Below are positions 12,170 through 24,179 of a stretch of 64,000 bases of DNA, piece by piece. Made by a program: the position numbers and the translations under genes. The DNA comes from Leucocoprinus leucothites (taxonomy: Eukaryota > Basidiomycota > Agaricomycetes > Agaricales > Agaricaceae): positions 3,286,001 through 3,350,000 of the forward strand of contig JAACJO010000001.1 in NCBI GenBank assembly GCA_013368445.1. Reading direction: 5' to 3'. The notes beneath the pieces are model-generated. The model had not been told where the DNA came from. It worked only from the letters and a program-made list of their open reading frames with translations, and searched no databases. Every line of letters begins with the position of its first letter. Position 1 is the first letter of the stretch.

Positions 12170-12869
12170 GCTCACAGGTGCCCAAATGATTACCGATTGA
12201 GACGCAGAAAGCTGGTCAGTCAATCATCGCTGAGTTCGCTACATTCTTCTGAGGAAAGGCTTGGTGATGCACCACCTGGTCTCTTGACAGTCAAACCGCA
12301 ACACCGGTACGCAAATACGATTGATTGTGTTTAATATCTTGTACATAAATAATACATACCTGGGCCTGGCGACTGGTTATGAAAGACGCTTGCTGGAATC
12401 ATTTTGTCCGAAATTTCTGACTTTGGCCTAGGGGCAGATCCGTCTCCCCTCTCTGTGGGGTGTATCAATCTTATCGGTCCACACTTGTCTACAGAATGGA
12501 CCGGAAAAGCTGAGTTTCCCCCACTCCGGCGCTTTCGGCAAGAAAATATCAATAAGCGTATGCCAAGCTGATACAAATGCAGCATGATAGATAGACGTAC
12601 CACATTATAGGAAACTTCCACCTTTACCTGAACCAAAGCGATCTCACAAGCCTTTCGACTCATGAGTGATTCGGCTTCATTTAATGTTGACCAGGAGTCT
12701 CCCACCGGGGGCCATATCCCTTGAGTAATCCAAAATGGCGTTTGGTGAGTTGTCCTCGTCTTCTGTATTCTTTCGCGATGTGTGCTGTTCGACCAGCAAG
12801 GGACCACGGAGCGTTTACTATGGTATTTAAACAGGGAGGAATTAGTCACAGACAGATTCGGTAGTCGGG

Positions 12870-13560
12870 TAGAGAGATATACCATGTATTTGTCTACACC
12901 CCTCCTGTAACTCTGTTCTACCCGTTTACCCCATTTCCTATCTGAGGATCTCGCATCAAGAGCTTCCTCATTTGCAACACTGACAGCTCGTCGTTTCTTT
13001 CCAATCACCTCGCAAACTGTGCGCTGCTGCCTTGGCGAGAAATTCAGTCCAGAGGCTACTGTCGCCCTTATTCACAGGCCCACTTGCTCGTGCAATCTGA
13101 CGCGCCTTAAGTTTGGTCGTGTCAAGATCTATGTCGTTCGGATTCATGAGAACTTTGTTAACAGGGGACTGATACAATGAAAGAACTTACTTCCCATTTG
13201 GCGGAACCAACATCCACTCGTCACGTTTGAGTGCTTTCGGCTGCTTGGCTTTTTCCTTGTTCATTCGCTGTCATTCTTCTCTCTATGAACCCTGCAACAG
13301 CATCCTTCTCGTGCACAGCCTAGAGGCCAGAAGGAAGGGGTTGAGCCTTGAGGGCCGAAATGGTCGTCATCAAAGGTAGTAGTGTGAAGGATGAGAAGGA
13401 AAAGAGGGCCCCATAGTGCGAGGTTGTGGACCAGAAAAAGGTACCATGGGTGGTTTATGTGGAGGCAATTTAGGCTTTGATTGGATCGATAGGCGAGAAG
13501 TTCCGAGGGAAGAGAGGGGTGATAGTCGTCGCCGTGATCGTCGCCTTCCACTCAGGACTT
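12870..13560 (-). pseudogene. GPALPP/DUF3752-type gene remnant, unit 2
   Basis: Minus-strand pieces, in order, match DUF3752 (GPALPP1-like) proteins. They are a GDDYHPSLP motif near 13530 (degenerate GPSLPP), VHEKDAVAGFIER near 13300, and KALKRDEWMLVPP near 13220, the family hallmark. These are followed by LDTTKLKARQ...SLWTEF near 13110, and RQQR...GKKRRAVSVANEE ending with RRGVDKYM near 12900. The pieces lie in different frames with stops between some, so the gene is broken. The family is a conserved eukaryotic nuclear protein of unclear role. The identification rests on motif order and spacing. Confidence 0.55.
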
Positions 13561-14124
13561 ACCTTGGCTACTTTGCTGAAGCAGGGCGGGAGAATATCTG
13601 AGCTGAACGGAACTCCGATCAGGGCTAGTTTATGGCGGAATGATGCAGCCGATACACTGAGGAAGAAGTGCCAGGCAGATAATGCTCCGAAAGTGCGCAC
13701 ACACAAATTGAATACACCGTGATTTGGGCAATTTAAATGGCGCATGATATCTTCCCACACCCAAGTCCTCTGCCGAAATTGGATATCACCATTCCTTGCA
13801 TCTGTTGGGCCGTGTGGGGACTGTTGGGTGGTTCGCGGGGGGGATACCTGGTTGTAGGTGTCACCAAGCAATGCGTCATGTTATTACTGATACGATATCA
13901 GAAGGACAAGAGCCGGGTCTACGCTATGGTAGCACTGAGCGCTCACAATCGGATGTCAACTTCTTGAAAACCTTGGCTGTATATTTCGATATGCTTAGGT
14001 TTTCCAGCCCGCGAGAGTCATAATAGTAGTAGGTCATATTTTCGAAAATCCTATAGAAAAACACAAGCTAGCAAAGTGCGATTAGCCAAAAAAATGAGAC
14101 AATTGACACGCACAGGAAACGTTA

Positions 14125-15655
14125 TCAAGAACCGCCGACTTGCAAGAGCTGCTGAGAGGCCCCCTCCAAACGCTGCAGCTTCTTCGTCAGCTCCTCTTGT
14201 CAGTTCGTAATCATTGAACTTTCTTGCGTGAACTCCTTATAGATACGATGAGCATCAAGTGAGTTGAGCCCCAGCCCGTTTCATTAGAGGGAGCACATTG
14301 CGTTCGAAGCCATGAACAAGCCCCTGGTCAACCGCCGCAGGAACGTTATCAGAAAAACGCTTGTAAGTGACTGGAGTGAACGTTAGTGGAAAACAAAATT
14401 CAAGAGCTCGAGAGGACTTACCTTGAAAGTAGACATGAACATCAGCTATTATTTCTAACGCTGGCTCCATGTCATCTGTCCTGAGCAGCTTTGTCAGATC
14501 GTTGGCTCGGATACCGGTCAAGCTAATCTCAGCCAGGCCACTCAGCACCCCAGCAATGCCATAGAGAACTGGCACACCCTTGAAGTTCTTGACCGATGAG
14601 GACAAGGGCGTGGAGGTACTAATTGTACTCATGATATTTGCATGGTGACTCTTGTTGCGCGCTCCCCGGTAGTATGCGATATGCTTTGACTTGTAAATGC
14701 GCGAGATGATGGGTGTTGAGGGAGAAAGCCTTGTCCTCTAAGTCAAGAAGCCAGCTGATCTTTTCCTCCACCCTGGCGAGGCAAGACTTCAATTGGTCTT
14801 GTATGAGTACTCTAAAACATTGACATTAGAGTGATGATAGGATTAAATGGAAACATACATACTGAACTCGATACTCCAGCATTCCTTGACCAAAGTGCGC
14901 AAAGTGCTTGCGAACCAAGATTATAAAATGGTTGGAGAGCGTGCTGTGTGCACTTTTGCAGGGAATCTGAGTGGGGCTTCGCCATTTCTTCACGCATTCA
15001 TCAGTGTAATTCTGTTGGACAACGAAAGGGTAATTCACTGGTAGCTCGCGAATAAGATAGCTGAAAGAGACGTTGTTTAGTGGATTTCCACTGAGAGCAT
15101 ATCATTACTACATACGATTGAGCTCGTTACTTCATCAATAAACGCACTATTCCATCGGAATCCGACACCTCTTTTGCTTTCCAAGACCGCTTGTTTAAGA
15201 TACTTCTAGCTCATTGTTTTCGGACACGTGACCACATTCATGGCCCGGGAAAGTGGCTCGAGACATTGCCCTTGAATTGGCGAACTTCTTTTCATATGGC
15301 CAGAACTGAGGTGTTGTTGACCAAATCTCTTGACGAAATTGCTCCTGGGCAGGTCGAATTGATTGGACGAGTCCTTGTTTATCAGGAACCCCAGTTATAT
15401 GTTGCGTTGGGCCCACAACGAATTCATGGAGGAGTGTAGCAACCTCATTCACAAGTTGCTGAGACGGTGCTCGTGGAAGCCTCCTGAGGAGTTCGCATGT
15501 AGTATAGATTGACTTCTCCAGTTCGTCCTAGACCTTGGGAAGCCTAGGGAGATGGAACTGAGTTGCATGTAGATATCCGAAAACTAACGTGAAGAATAGG
15601 CTGTTTTGCGATTAGATCAGAGTGGATGGAACTGAGCGTTCCATGAATTTGTGAC
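14125..15655 (-). pseudogene. Dynamin-like GTPase fragment (stalk and GED), unit 2
   Basis: The most complete dynamin fragment in the window. Visible pieces are the stalk (EVATLLHEFVV...IRPAQEQF, about 15450-15330) and RELPVNYPFVVQ near 15040. The GED follows as EPALEIIADVHVYFQ (14475-14430), then a GTAAGT...CAG intron and VTYKRFSDNVPAAVDQ near 14370. The final helix REELTKKLQRLEGASQ lies near 14170 and stops at 14125. A stop in the stalk (LPKV*DELEK, near 15525) and a missing G domain show it is a pseudogene. Its left edge of homology coincides with that of the unit 1 fragment, so truncation preceded duplication. Confidence 0.68.
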
Positions 15656-15925
15656 GAATTGCCCCTCTGTTGTCAGTGGAGATCATCACGTGAGGCCTTT
15701 TTTGACCTCAAGTTGTTCTGATCAGTGATCTCATTTGCTTGTCCTCATCGTCAACTTGCCACCAGCTGATTGCGCCATGGCCCCTGTGATGTCTGGTCTT
15801 GTCTCATGTGCCCAAACAGACGTGTTCCCGATGTAATGCGCGGCTGTAGCGCCTATTCAAAAGGAGAAATCCACATTACCCTCCGAGTACCAATCCCAAG
15901 GTAAATCAATTTCAATTCGTCTCTC

Positions 15926-17150
15926 ATGCTAGTGGTGCTTATGCCAAGTCTCGCATTCAGCATCGTCACCAAGCATCACAATCACTGGGTCCCTCTCGCA
16001 GCGCTTCTGCCTGTTCAGCCTCAACATGGCCCACAATCCCCCTCACACCTTACCCTGCTCAACGAACGCCATCCTCTCCCACATCAGAAATTCGCAACCC
16101 CTCATTTCTCCAATTACCAACTTGTCAGGCACCACATTCAGTTTACCAACGATGCCACCAGTGGGGAAATTGGCGTTGGCTGCACTATTTCAGCTGGAAT
16201 GGTGAAGGGGGTATTGACTGCTGGGCTATTTGATGACTGGATGTCACCGCCTACCTTGTCCATCACTGTCGATGATGTGGACAAGCGCCGACGCTCACAG
16301 GAGTCAGTTTCAGCCGCTGTTGATGTTGACAGTCAGTGAAGGTACTCGATCAGGATCGTCGTTTGCTCCACAACATTGAATATACATGATCAACATTACT
16401 TCGCAGATTCACTCCTTCCCAACTCATGCTCCGATCTCTCCCAACCACATATGCAGCTACTTTCACAGCGGAATGCGTCGCCTATTGCAGAGGAGGATGA
16501 GATGTTGCTTTTTCTGTCTCCTTGTTGTTCACTGACTGGTTCCTCTGGATCATCACTACGCCGAAACTCGCCGTGAACTTCTCCGGGTGTATCATTGAAA
16601 CTATCTCCTGGGTCATAGTCCAAATACTTCGATTTCATGTCTGCATCCCAGCAGTGCTACTATACTAGCTGCCACACTGAGGGAGAAGGCGAGATCGACG
16701 GCGGTATTTCAAGAAAAGCCAGCGACGTTTCAACACCATCACAGTCTGGCACGTCAACGCCATGAGCGAATCAACTGCGACTGCTTTCCCTGACCCCCAA
16801 GTTCCCCACTATACGGCAAGTCCTCCACAACTCCAAGACTGGAATTGCCAAATGGCAATGGCGATAATGACACGGTACCGCATACACCTATATCCTCATC
16901 CGCCGATGCGGGGCTGAGCTCATCGCTCTTGACATCGACTATGTCCTCCCTGGCGAGCAATCAGTCCAAGTCTCCCATCACTCCTTCCTCACCCAAGTTC
17001 CTATCGTCTCCGAGGGCTGGCCGAAATTTACCTTTTGGATTACCATTTTCGAAAGTGGGCAAAGCTATCAAAGGCACGGATGCGGAGGTGTTGAGAGGTG
17101 TGAGTTCAATTTCGAACGGAGGAGGCGGATTATATCTTGGTAGTGTGTAA
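15926..17150 (+). pseudogene. Decayed Ser/Pro-rich gene remnant, copy 3
   Basis: The best preserved plus-strand copy. Visible pieces are GLFDDWMSPPTLSITVDDVD (about 16230-16290), a QPHMQLLSQRNASPIAEEDE-like block near 16450, and ITPSSPKFLSSPRAGRNLP (16978-17034). Next come FGLPFSKVGKAIKG and VSSISNGGGGLYLGSV, ending in TAA at 17150. Stops at about 16339 and 16576 interrupt the frame. The last block (16845-17150, about 100 aa) is open and could be an expressed terminal exon, but nothing proves it. Confidence 0.5.
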
Positions 17151-17762
17151 ACGTGGAGACCCTTCCACACTCCTGAGACACTATCTGGTGTATGTCAAGC
17201 TGCTGTTGGACATGGTGTGGCTTTTGCGGAGAAGAGACTGTTCAGACAGGATGGGCAAATGCATGGACGTTGGGACAGCAGTGTTTGTGTATGCTTCATG
17301 GTTGTTTTCGAGATGTTTATTTATTTATTTTTGCAAGCCCAGAGTCTCGCACCCGACCTTGGGTGTTGGTGACTCGTCTGTGTCATTCCCGCCGAACACC
17401 AGCCACATTAAATGCATGACTGGCTGTTTGTCAACCACATCATGCAGGTTGACGATATGGCAGCATGGCATACTCGGTGTGCGTTGCGTGGTGGTGGTCC
17501 CATGGTGGTGTAATGAATCCCCGAAAGACGCATAGCCTGCTATTATCAGCGCTTTATTTTATACCCTCTTCTTAAATTTCGCTGCTCTTTGCCTCTGACC
17601 TCATTCTTTGCTTCGCTTGGTATTTATATAGGTGCATATTTCATGCTTTGCCACATACTTTTTGGATGGAAGAACTCGTTTGTTTCGTTTGTTGTTTTAT
17701 TCGCACCACAGTAGTTTACATCGAATATTGATATTTGCAGGCCACAATACATACTGTTATGA

Positions 17763-20242
17763 CTATGCCTTCTCGTGCAACGTCAGATGGACATGTAGCT
17801 TGGTAGAAACTCCGAGAAGGAAATGCAGAGAAAGCGGGGACTCCTTGGACACATCATCTGGGAAGAAATCTGAAACCCAACCCCTGAAACCCTCGGCATA
17901 GACCTCAGACTTGATGGATAAAGTTCGAAATGTGCCTGCTGGTGGCTTATCGACAAGCCTGACGAGCAATTTGTTCGGAGGCGCCTATCATTCAATCAGC
18001 ATTTGACGAGAGTGCAAAAGACCGAGGCAACGAACCTCAGTGCTTAGCCAACGAATGAATGTGGAAAAATCGTCGGGGTCTGGATCTTGTAAAATTTCAA
18101 AGTCAAAAGATCCCATTTCATCCATAAGAGTCGTTAAACCCTCGTTTCGCAGAACAGGGGCGGCCCGCCAGGGAAACCATCGGGCAAACTGATGAACGCG
18201 GGCATTCACTAAGAGGACGAAGCCAAATTTCAAAAGCTAGTCAGGAATTATCAACTGTCTAACCGATCATACTGACCGCCGGGAGATGTATTATTGTTTT
18301 TTCCCAGCCATCGAAGAGACCGAACAGTAGAATCGAGGAGCTCAGTGTCCCCATGTATGTGAAATTTGCCTGAACGAGCGGGATCGCGGAGAAAATCGGT
18401 AAAAGAAGCATGGTAGAACCGGAGAGCTTTTGAAGAAGCCTCGCTTGGAGGGGGAATGTAGAGTACCGAATGTAAGGATCTGAGTGCTCCATAGTATGAA
18501 GCTTGAGTAAGGAGGAGATAATCAGCCTGGTCTCGAACAATTTTCACGTAACGGCGCCAGAGGTTTAGATTCGCACTCAAAATCTGCATTGTTACAGGCA
18601 GGATAGTGGCCGGTACGTCAGAGAGAACCCGACCATAGAGGCGGTCAAGGGCTTCGAGTGGGTTAATTTGAGCGCCTCCATCAACTCCAAGACCAGAGGC
18701 TATCCTAGTGCAGATCCGGAGTTGTTTCTCTGGATCACCAACTTCCTCGTTTCCGATAAACCGGGCCATGAAAGACACATATCCAAGATGACCAGATGCC
18801 GCCTTACAAAGACGGTCTACATCCTGCCCCAATGGCCACTCTGCAGGTAGAGACCCTTCATACTGCTTCCGAATTTTTGCAAGCTCCCGTTCGAGAAGGC
18901 GCCTTGCATCGGCTTGCGCTTCGGCGTCATTAATGGAAATCTCCTTTTTCTCACAGGGAGCAGGAAAGTCAACGTCAGAAACTATGGTTCTGAAGTGCCA
19001 TTCCGGGCGACTGTAGATCAACCATAGTAACGGAAATTCCTTGATTCGCCCAGCGTGATCGAGGAGGAGCTGAACAAGCTCACATTGCGCCTCTGTGCCC
19101 TTGCACTCATCCAAGCCATCGAGTATGATGAGCAAGGGATCTTGGAGGGAGGTGTCTGATGCAGTTGCAATGAGCTGGAATGGCTCAATGATGAGCTTAT
19201 TAAACTGGGTAGAGCGAGTTTTGTCCAGGATCAAGGGATCATCCACCAGGCGCTGGTTGACAATTTGTTTGTAGGTATTGTTCCTTATCGCGAGCTGGTA
19301 AGCGAGTGTCGGAATGACGGTCGCGGGGTCGTTAATCTGCCCTGGCCGGGAGAAGAAGAATGTCCCCCCAAGATGCCCTGTTCTCTCCAGCTCCTCCGCA
19401 ATGCTCTGTGCGATAGCAGATTTCCCGATTCCTGCTGAGCCCATGTACCACAACAATCTCTGTTGTCGATCTGGATTGCCACGCCATCGTAGGACATCAT
19501 TTCTCAGTGACACTCGAGTGTCTTCGCTACATCGAGGTGGGTACTCTCGATAATATGAGTCATGTATCGCCTCGGGTCGTCCTTTCTTGATGAGTCGTTG
19601 TAATACTGCAAGACTGGTCAGGTTGAAGCTGAGGCTAGTAAAGAACGTCTTACCAGGTTGATTGGATTGGCTTGTGTCAATCATGCTCACTTGCCCGTTG
19701 ATAACAAAGCTGTTTGCGTTGGCAAAAGGACCCGATGGGGAATAAAAGTTATATGCTGTAGAGTCATCAGTGAGAAAGCGATCATGCTCTCATAGGTACT
19801 TAGTGGCTTACCTGCGCCATGCCGACTCTGATCTCTCACCTCCGCACCGAGTTGCTGGAAACCTTGCGGTATTGCCTGCAGAGCATTCAATGAGAAATCC
19901 GGGTGTCGAGTCTGGGAGGTAATCTCCTGAACCGTTGATGAGTGGCTCAGTGCTGAGGGCTTACTATCAGCGAAAGGCAACAAATCATACAAGATAATCG
20001 GAGTACTTGCCCTTGTTGCGATCTGTTGAATTGTTCTTGTCGTGGTAATCCATACCGCTGGCATCAACGGTGTCCCTCCGATTGTCGGGTAAAAGCTGTG
20101 GGAGCGTTTCTTGGGGCTTGGTAAGACTTATCGTTGGCGTGTTTGCACCATCATCTTGGGTTTCCGAGGGATAGGCTCCTTGTTCGCTTTCCGTGATTCT
20201 GGCTCTAGCGCGAATTCTCACAAATATTGCTTTCAGAGGCAT
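17763..20242 (-). CDS. NACHT-domain NLR, copy 3, 748 aa
   Basis: Predicted model: complement(join(17763..17984, 18036..18208, 18277..19755, 19812..19952, 20011..20242)), 2247 bp, open throughout. The P-loop is GSAGIGKS (about 230-237; Ser replaces Pro of the other copies, while the catalytic Lys-Ser is kept). Walker B is LLIILDGLDEC. The post-NACHT variable stretch (NLNLWRRYVKIVRDQ) is closest to copy 2, whereas the Walker-region signatures (LILDKTRSTQFN, FQLIATASDTS) group it with copies 1 and 4. The last exon ends HLTLHEKA. The first intron is again GC-AG. The coding frame is intact. Confidence 0.87.
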
Positions 20243-20328
20243 AGCGGCAGAGGTGGATAATGGAAGGAGGCACGTTGCTTGGCGTCTATATGTCAGTGAG
20301 AAGCTTTCCTGTATTGCACGTTACTGAG

Positions 20329-20347
20329 CCAAAAATATACCACGTCA
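20329..20347 (-). promoter_or_regulatory. Putative core promoter of NLR copy 3
   Basis: Minus strand reads TGACGTGGTATATTTTTGG, about 90 bp upstream of the NLR start. This is the same CRE-like hexamer and TATA-like block as in the sister copies. Confidence 0.45.
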
Positions 20348-21079
20348 GCTCACAGGCGCCCAAATGATTACCGGATGAGACTGACACAGAAAGCCGGTCA
20401 GTCAATCATCACCGAGGTCGTATATTCTTCTGAGGAAAGACTTGGTGATGCACCACCTGGTCTCTTGACAGGCAGACCGCAACATCAGTTCACAAACATG
20501 ATTGATTGTGTTTAATATCTTGTACATAAATAATATATACCTGAGCCTGGCGACTGGCTATGAAAGACGCTCGCTGGAATTGTTTTGTCCGAAACTCCTT
20601 ACTTTGGCCCAGGCGCATATCCAAATCTCTTGAAAATATCCCCTTCTCCCAGTCTCCCCTCTCCGTGGCGTGTATCAACCCTGCCGGTACCAGCTTGTCT
20701 ACCGAATGAACTGGAAAAGTTGAGGTTCCCCCGCTGCGGCGCTTCCAGCCAGAAAATATCAGTAGGTATATGCTAAACTGGTGCGAGTGCAGCATGATAG
20801 ACATACCACATTATAGGAAACTTCCACCTTTACCCGAACCAAAATGATCTTCAAAGCCTTTCGACTCGTGGGTTATTGGATTCTGTTTACTGTTGACCGC
20901 GAGCCTCTCACTGGGGGTCATATCCCTTGAACGATCCCTGATAGCTTTTGGTGAGTCGTCCTCGTCTTCTGTAGTCTGTCGCAATGTGCGCTGTTCGACC
21001 GGTGAGGGACTACGAGGAGTTCACTACAGTATTTAAACAGGGAACAATTAGCTGCAGATAGATTTGGTAGTTGAGCGGG

Positions 21080-21775
21080 GAATATACCGTACGTTTGTCT
21101 ACACCCTTCCTGACGCTCTCTTCTTCCCGTTTACTCCGTGTCGTATCTGAGGATCAGCACCGAGAGCCTCCTTATTTGCAACATCGATAGGTCATCTGTT
21201 CTTTCCAGCCATCTCGTCGGCTATCCGTTGCTGTCTCTCTGCGGAAGTTTTGTCTAGAGACTGTTGTCGCGCTTATTCACAGGTCCATTTGTTCACGTAA
21301 ACTGACGCGCCTTGAGTTTGGTCGTGTCAAGGTCTATGTTGCTCAAATTCATAAGAACTTGGTCAATGGCGGACCGATACGAAGAAAGAACTTACCTCTC
21401 ACTTGCCAGAACCAGTATCCGCTCTTCGCGTTCTAGAGCCTTTGGTTCCTTGGCTTTTTCCTTGTTCGTTCGCTGTCGTTGTTCTCTCTCTATGAACCCT
21501 GCGACAGCATCCTTCTCATGCACGTCCCGGAGATTTGAAGGAAGTGGCTGAGGGCTGAAATTGTTGCATCAGAGGTAGTAATGCCAACCATGAGAAGGAA
21601 AAGAAGGCTCCATAGCGCGACGTTGTGGAACAGAAACAGGTGCCATGCGCGATTTATGTGGAGGTGATTTAGGCGTTGAAGTTCATGTGTTGGATCGTTA
21701 GGCGAGAAGTTCGGGGGAGAGAAGGGCCACAGTCATCGTCGTCGTCTTCCTCTCTAGACTTGTCCTGGTTACTGT
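21080..21775 (-). pseudogene. GPALPP/DUF3752-type gene remnant, unit 3
   Basis: Minus-strand order matches the unit 2 remnant: an acidic run ending DDDDDCGPSLPR (about 21750-21710), then VHEKDAVAGFIEREQRQR near 21500. An open NKEKAKEPKALEREERILV stretch follows near 21440, then a good GTAAGT donor, then DLDTTKLKARQF near 21320 and a degraded C-terminus. Stops interrupt the last part. The conserved WMLVPP signature is altered here (RILVLASER). Confidence 0.52.
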
Positions 21776-22786
21776 TTTCGAATAGAGCAGAATATAGCTG
21801 AGCTGAATGGGACTCCGATCGGGGCTTGGTTATCCGGAATGATCTGGCAGACGCGCCCAGGAAGAAGTGGTAGGTGGTTAGCGTTGACATCCAGTCAACT
21901 TTAGTCTCCTGTAGTCAGGCTCAGCTAGTGTCTTGTTGTGATCGTTAATGTAACAGACTTGGTAAGAGTCTGATTCCAGTCGCGCCGAAGACACGGGGGT
22001 TGACCTTTTCACTTTCAAAATTACTATAGAAAGCACTTTGACTGCACACGTGATCACACGGGTAGAGCCAAACAAAGACGTGAAGTGTGAGATTAATGAG
22101 CCTCCCTCACTGCGTACTGCCCTACCTTCAACGAGGCGCCTGCTCTCGCGATAAAGTCGTCTATGTCGCAATTTCATCTCGACCCGCCCATGCCGCCTGC
22201 CACCTCACTCCGGGCTGTCTATCACGCACCGGCAAATGTGCTACCCTCAAGCCTTAACTCCACAACCCGATCTCAATTCTCATTCTCCTGCTGTCCCTTC
22301 AACGCCAACTCCCAAATCCCACTACACTATTTACACCGCGACGGCTCAACTCTGGCTTGGGGCTGGTCGCGATTGACGTGGGCTGAGAGGGTCTAGTGTC
22401 AGCTGATCTCGTCATGTGAGGCCTTGTGTCGCCCTCAAGTCGACCTGATCTCGTCTGCTCGTTCTCGTCACCAACTCGCCATCGACCAATTGCAACATGG
22501 CCCCCGTCCTGTCTCGTCCCGTCTCGTGTATCCAAACGGACGCGTTCCAGATGTAGTATATGGCTGTAACACGCATTCTGAAGAAGAAAGTCATATCGTC
22601 CTCCGAGTACCAATCCCGAGGTAAATCAATTTTAATTGGTCTCTCATACCGGCCATATTCACACCAAGTCTTGCCTGTAGTATCGTTCGCTGATCATCAC
22701 GATCACCAGGTCCCTCTCGCAGTGCTTCTCCCCGTTTAGTTTCAACGTGGCCCACAACCCCCCTCACGTCCTGCCTTGCTCAACAA

Positions 22787-23735
22787 ATGCCATCCTCTCC
22801 AGCATCAGATACTCGCAGCCCCTCATTTCTCCAATCACCAACTCGTCAGGCACCACACTCATGTACCAATGATGCTGCCAGTGGAGCAATCGACGTCGGT
22901 TGCGCTATTTCGGCTGGGGTGAAGGGGTATTTACCCCTGGGTCATTTGATGACCGGATGCTACCGCCTACTTTGTCCGTCACTGCTGATGATGTGGACAA
23001 GCGCCGACGTTCGCAGGAATCAATGTCAGCCTTGCTGATGTCGACAGTGACAATGAGGGTACTCGATTGGGATCGTCAGTCGCTCCACAACGTTGAACAT
23101 ACATGATCAAGATCGCTTGGCTCATTCGCTCCTTCCAGACTCATCCTCCAATCTCTCCCCAACCACATATGCAGCTACTTGCACAGCGGAAAGCGTCACC
23201 TATTGCAGAGGAGGATGAGATGAAGTATTCCCTTTTCCATCTCCTCGTCATTCACCAACCAGTTCTTCGGGATCATCACCACGCCGAAACCCACCATGAA
23301 CTTCTCCGGGTGTATCATCGAAACTATCTACTGGGTCCTAGCCAAAATACTTTGAGTTCGTGTTTGCATCCCAGCAGTGCTACTATAGTAGCTGCCACGC
23401 TGAGGGAGAAGGCGAAACGGCTGTATTTCAAGAAAGTCAAACGACCTTCACCACCATCACAGTCTGTACGTCACGCCACGAGCAAATAAACATGACTGCT
23501 CCCCTGACCTCAGGTTCTCCACCATGCGCAATCCTCCCGAACTCTGAGCCATGTACTGCCAAACAACAACGGCGATACGAACATGTACCGAATACCCCTG
23601 TATGCCCATCCGCCGACGTGGGATTCAGCTCATCGCTCACCTCGACATCAACTATATCCTCCCTGGCGGGCAGTCAGTCCAAAGTCTCCTATCACTCCTT
23701 CCTCACCCAAGTTCCTATCATCTCCGAAGACTGGC
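22787..23735 (+). pseudogene. Decayed Ser/Pro-rich gene remnant, copy 4
   Basis: Shows MPSSPASDTRSPSFLQSPT (22787 on), a QLLAQRKASPIAEEDEM-like block near 23180, a Ser-rich block, and KSPITPSSPKFLSSPKTGRQ (ending about 23740). The coding similarity then runs into the poly-T tract. Several frame changes and stops are present. Confidence 0.45.
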
Positions 23736-23886
<151 letters not shown>

Positions 23887-24179
23887 ACTCGGTGTGCGTT
23901 GCGTGGTGGTGGTCCCATGGTGGTGTAGTGAATCCCCGAAAGACGCATAGCCTGCTATTATCAGCACTTTATTTTATAACCTCTATTTAGCTTTCGCCGC
24001 TCTTTGCCTCTGACCTCATTCTTTGCTTCGTTTGATATTTATATAGGTGCATATTTCATGTTTCGCCACATATTTTTGGATGGAAGAACTCATGTGTTTC
24101 GTTTGTTGTTATACTCGCACCACAATAGTTTACATCAAATATTGATATTTGTAGGCTATAATACATGCTGTTATGACTA

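Larger units (their letters stand above)
7796..15655. repeat. NLR array unit 2
   Basis: The longest unit, and the only one retaining every recognised segment: the plus-strand Ser/Pro-rich remnant, an intact NLR, the promoter, a DUF3752-type fragment and the dynamin-like fragment. It is the best proxy for the ancestral unit. Relative to unit 1 it has 1504 extra bases between the CCAAAAT at 12736 and the AGATACGATGAG at 14241. Confidence 0.75.
15656..22390. repeat. NLR array unit 3
   Basis: Unit with the plus-strand Ser/Pro-rich remnant, an intact NLR copy, its promoter and a DUF3752-type remnant. No dynamin-like sequence was found to the right of the DUF3752 piece. The segment at about 21900-22400 has no clear coding content. 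Confidence 0.72.

Noticed and set aside
12870..14120. Transposon or transposase explanation for the segment between the NLR and the dynamin fragment
   Set aside because: No terminal repeats or transposase motifs were seen, and the minus strand reads as DUF3752 blocks in family order.
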